Source of the DNA: Bacteroidota bacterium | GTDB lineage: Bacteria > Bacteroidota > Ignavibacteria > Tepidaquicellales > Tepidaquicellaceae | NCBI GenBank assembly: GCA_018266845.1 | Contig: JAFDZO010000009.1 | Location: 84,978 to 148,977, forward strand | DNA length: 64,000 bases | Direction of reading: 5' to 3' | Shown here: piece by piece, positions 63,803 to 64,000 of the stretch | How the letters are laid out: each line of letters begins with the position of its first letter | How positions within the stretch are numbered: the stretch's first letter is position 1 | Program-made: the position numbers and the translations under genes | The notes under the pieces: model-generated | What the model was told of the DNA's origin: nothing | Seen by the model: the letters and a program-made list of their open reading frames with translations, nothing else | Databases searched by the model: none

Positions 63803-64000
63803 ATGGCAATTTTCCGAAAATACAGAATTTTTAGCATGCTGATTTTAATAGCGCTGATTGTTGTCTCGTCAGTAGTGCTTGCTAATAAATGGAAATCGGA
63901 TAGCAAGTATGATAAAATTACTGTAAAGGGAAATGTTTCGGTTTCGAGAGAGGAAATTCTTGATATTGCCAGATTGAAAGACTCGCTTGCATTCAATGAT
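63803..64000 (+). CDS. ftsQ: Cell division protein FtsQ-like (3' partial)
   Basis: The first 66 residues, cut by the window end. A short basic tail, one membrane span (about 10-28) and the start of a POTRA domain (KITVKGNVSVSREEILDIA) fit FtsQ, and its place just after murC is the usual one. FtsQ links periplasmic division proteins to FtsB and FtsL. Confidence 0.85.
   Translation, partial: MAIFRKYRIFSMLILIALIVVSSVVLANKWKSDSKYDKITVKGNVSVSREEILDIARLKDSLAFND

Overview
The window is AT-rich (by eye) bacterial chromosome. It most likely comes from the Ignavibacteria/Chlorobi side of the FCB (Bacteroidota-related) group. Three secreted proteins end in the type IX secretion (T9SS) sorting domain with the Y-P-N-P-F-N-P-S signature typical of those genomes. 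Translation often starts at TTG or GTG, and MurE carries the DNPR motif of meso-diaminopimelate ligases, as expected for a Gram-negative wall. Species cannot be named from sequence alone.

Layout. 1-6.8 kb: T9SS cargo proteins, a KTSC-like small protein, a membrane fatty-acid desaturase, and an unusual 128-bp element of five hairpins closed by one long stem (3222-3349). 7.1-12.4 kb: rmuC, a tryptophanase, an esterase and glycogen synthase. 12.4-18 kb: a RusA-like resolvase paired with a putative PD-(D/E)XK nuclease, a beta-CASP RNase, a 3-methyladenine glycosylase, an FKBP lipoprotein gene broken by a one-base homopolymer indel, and a cold-shock-domain/P-loop ATPase fusion. 18-23.8 kb: the conserved rimP-nusA-infB-rbfA-truB operon and tRNA-Ser. 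23.8-32.4 kb: a mixed accessory stretch with a nucleotidyltransferase, a GH5-like hydrolase, a tandem array of 138-bp palindrome-bearing repeats, paiB, a divergent trpF-like gene, phzF and a DUF1800-DUF1501 pair. 32.4-37.2 kb: a small broken secreted-protein gene, the TcmP and Gp37/Gp68 'three-Cys-motif' pair, a LysE-type exporter and a RING-like/TPR membrane protein. 37.3-49.6 kb: tRNA-Tyr, -Thr and -Gly, rpmG, tRNA-Trp, secE-nusG-rplKA-rplJL-rpoBC, a classic transcription/translation cluster that lacks tuf here. 50.4-64 kb: the division and cell wall (dcw) cluster mraZ-rsmH-ftsL-ftsI-murE-murF-mraY-murD-ftsW-murG-(membrane protein)-murC-ftsQ, with a three-repeat MraZ operator in front.

How the genes work together. 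The rimP-truB operon, the rplK-rpoC block and the dcw cluster are tightly packed housekeeping operons for ribosome maturation, transcription and peptidoglycan synthesis with septation. The gene pairs and singletons between them look like accessory cargo. The least understood are the CSD-ATPase fusion, the RusA/nuclease pair, the TcmP pair and the five-hairpin element. Two definite-looking and one possible single-base frameshift were found (FKBP, a small secreted protein, and a remnant next to tRNA-Ser). The two clear ones lie in homopolymers, so assembly error must be excluded before calling them pseudogenes.
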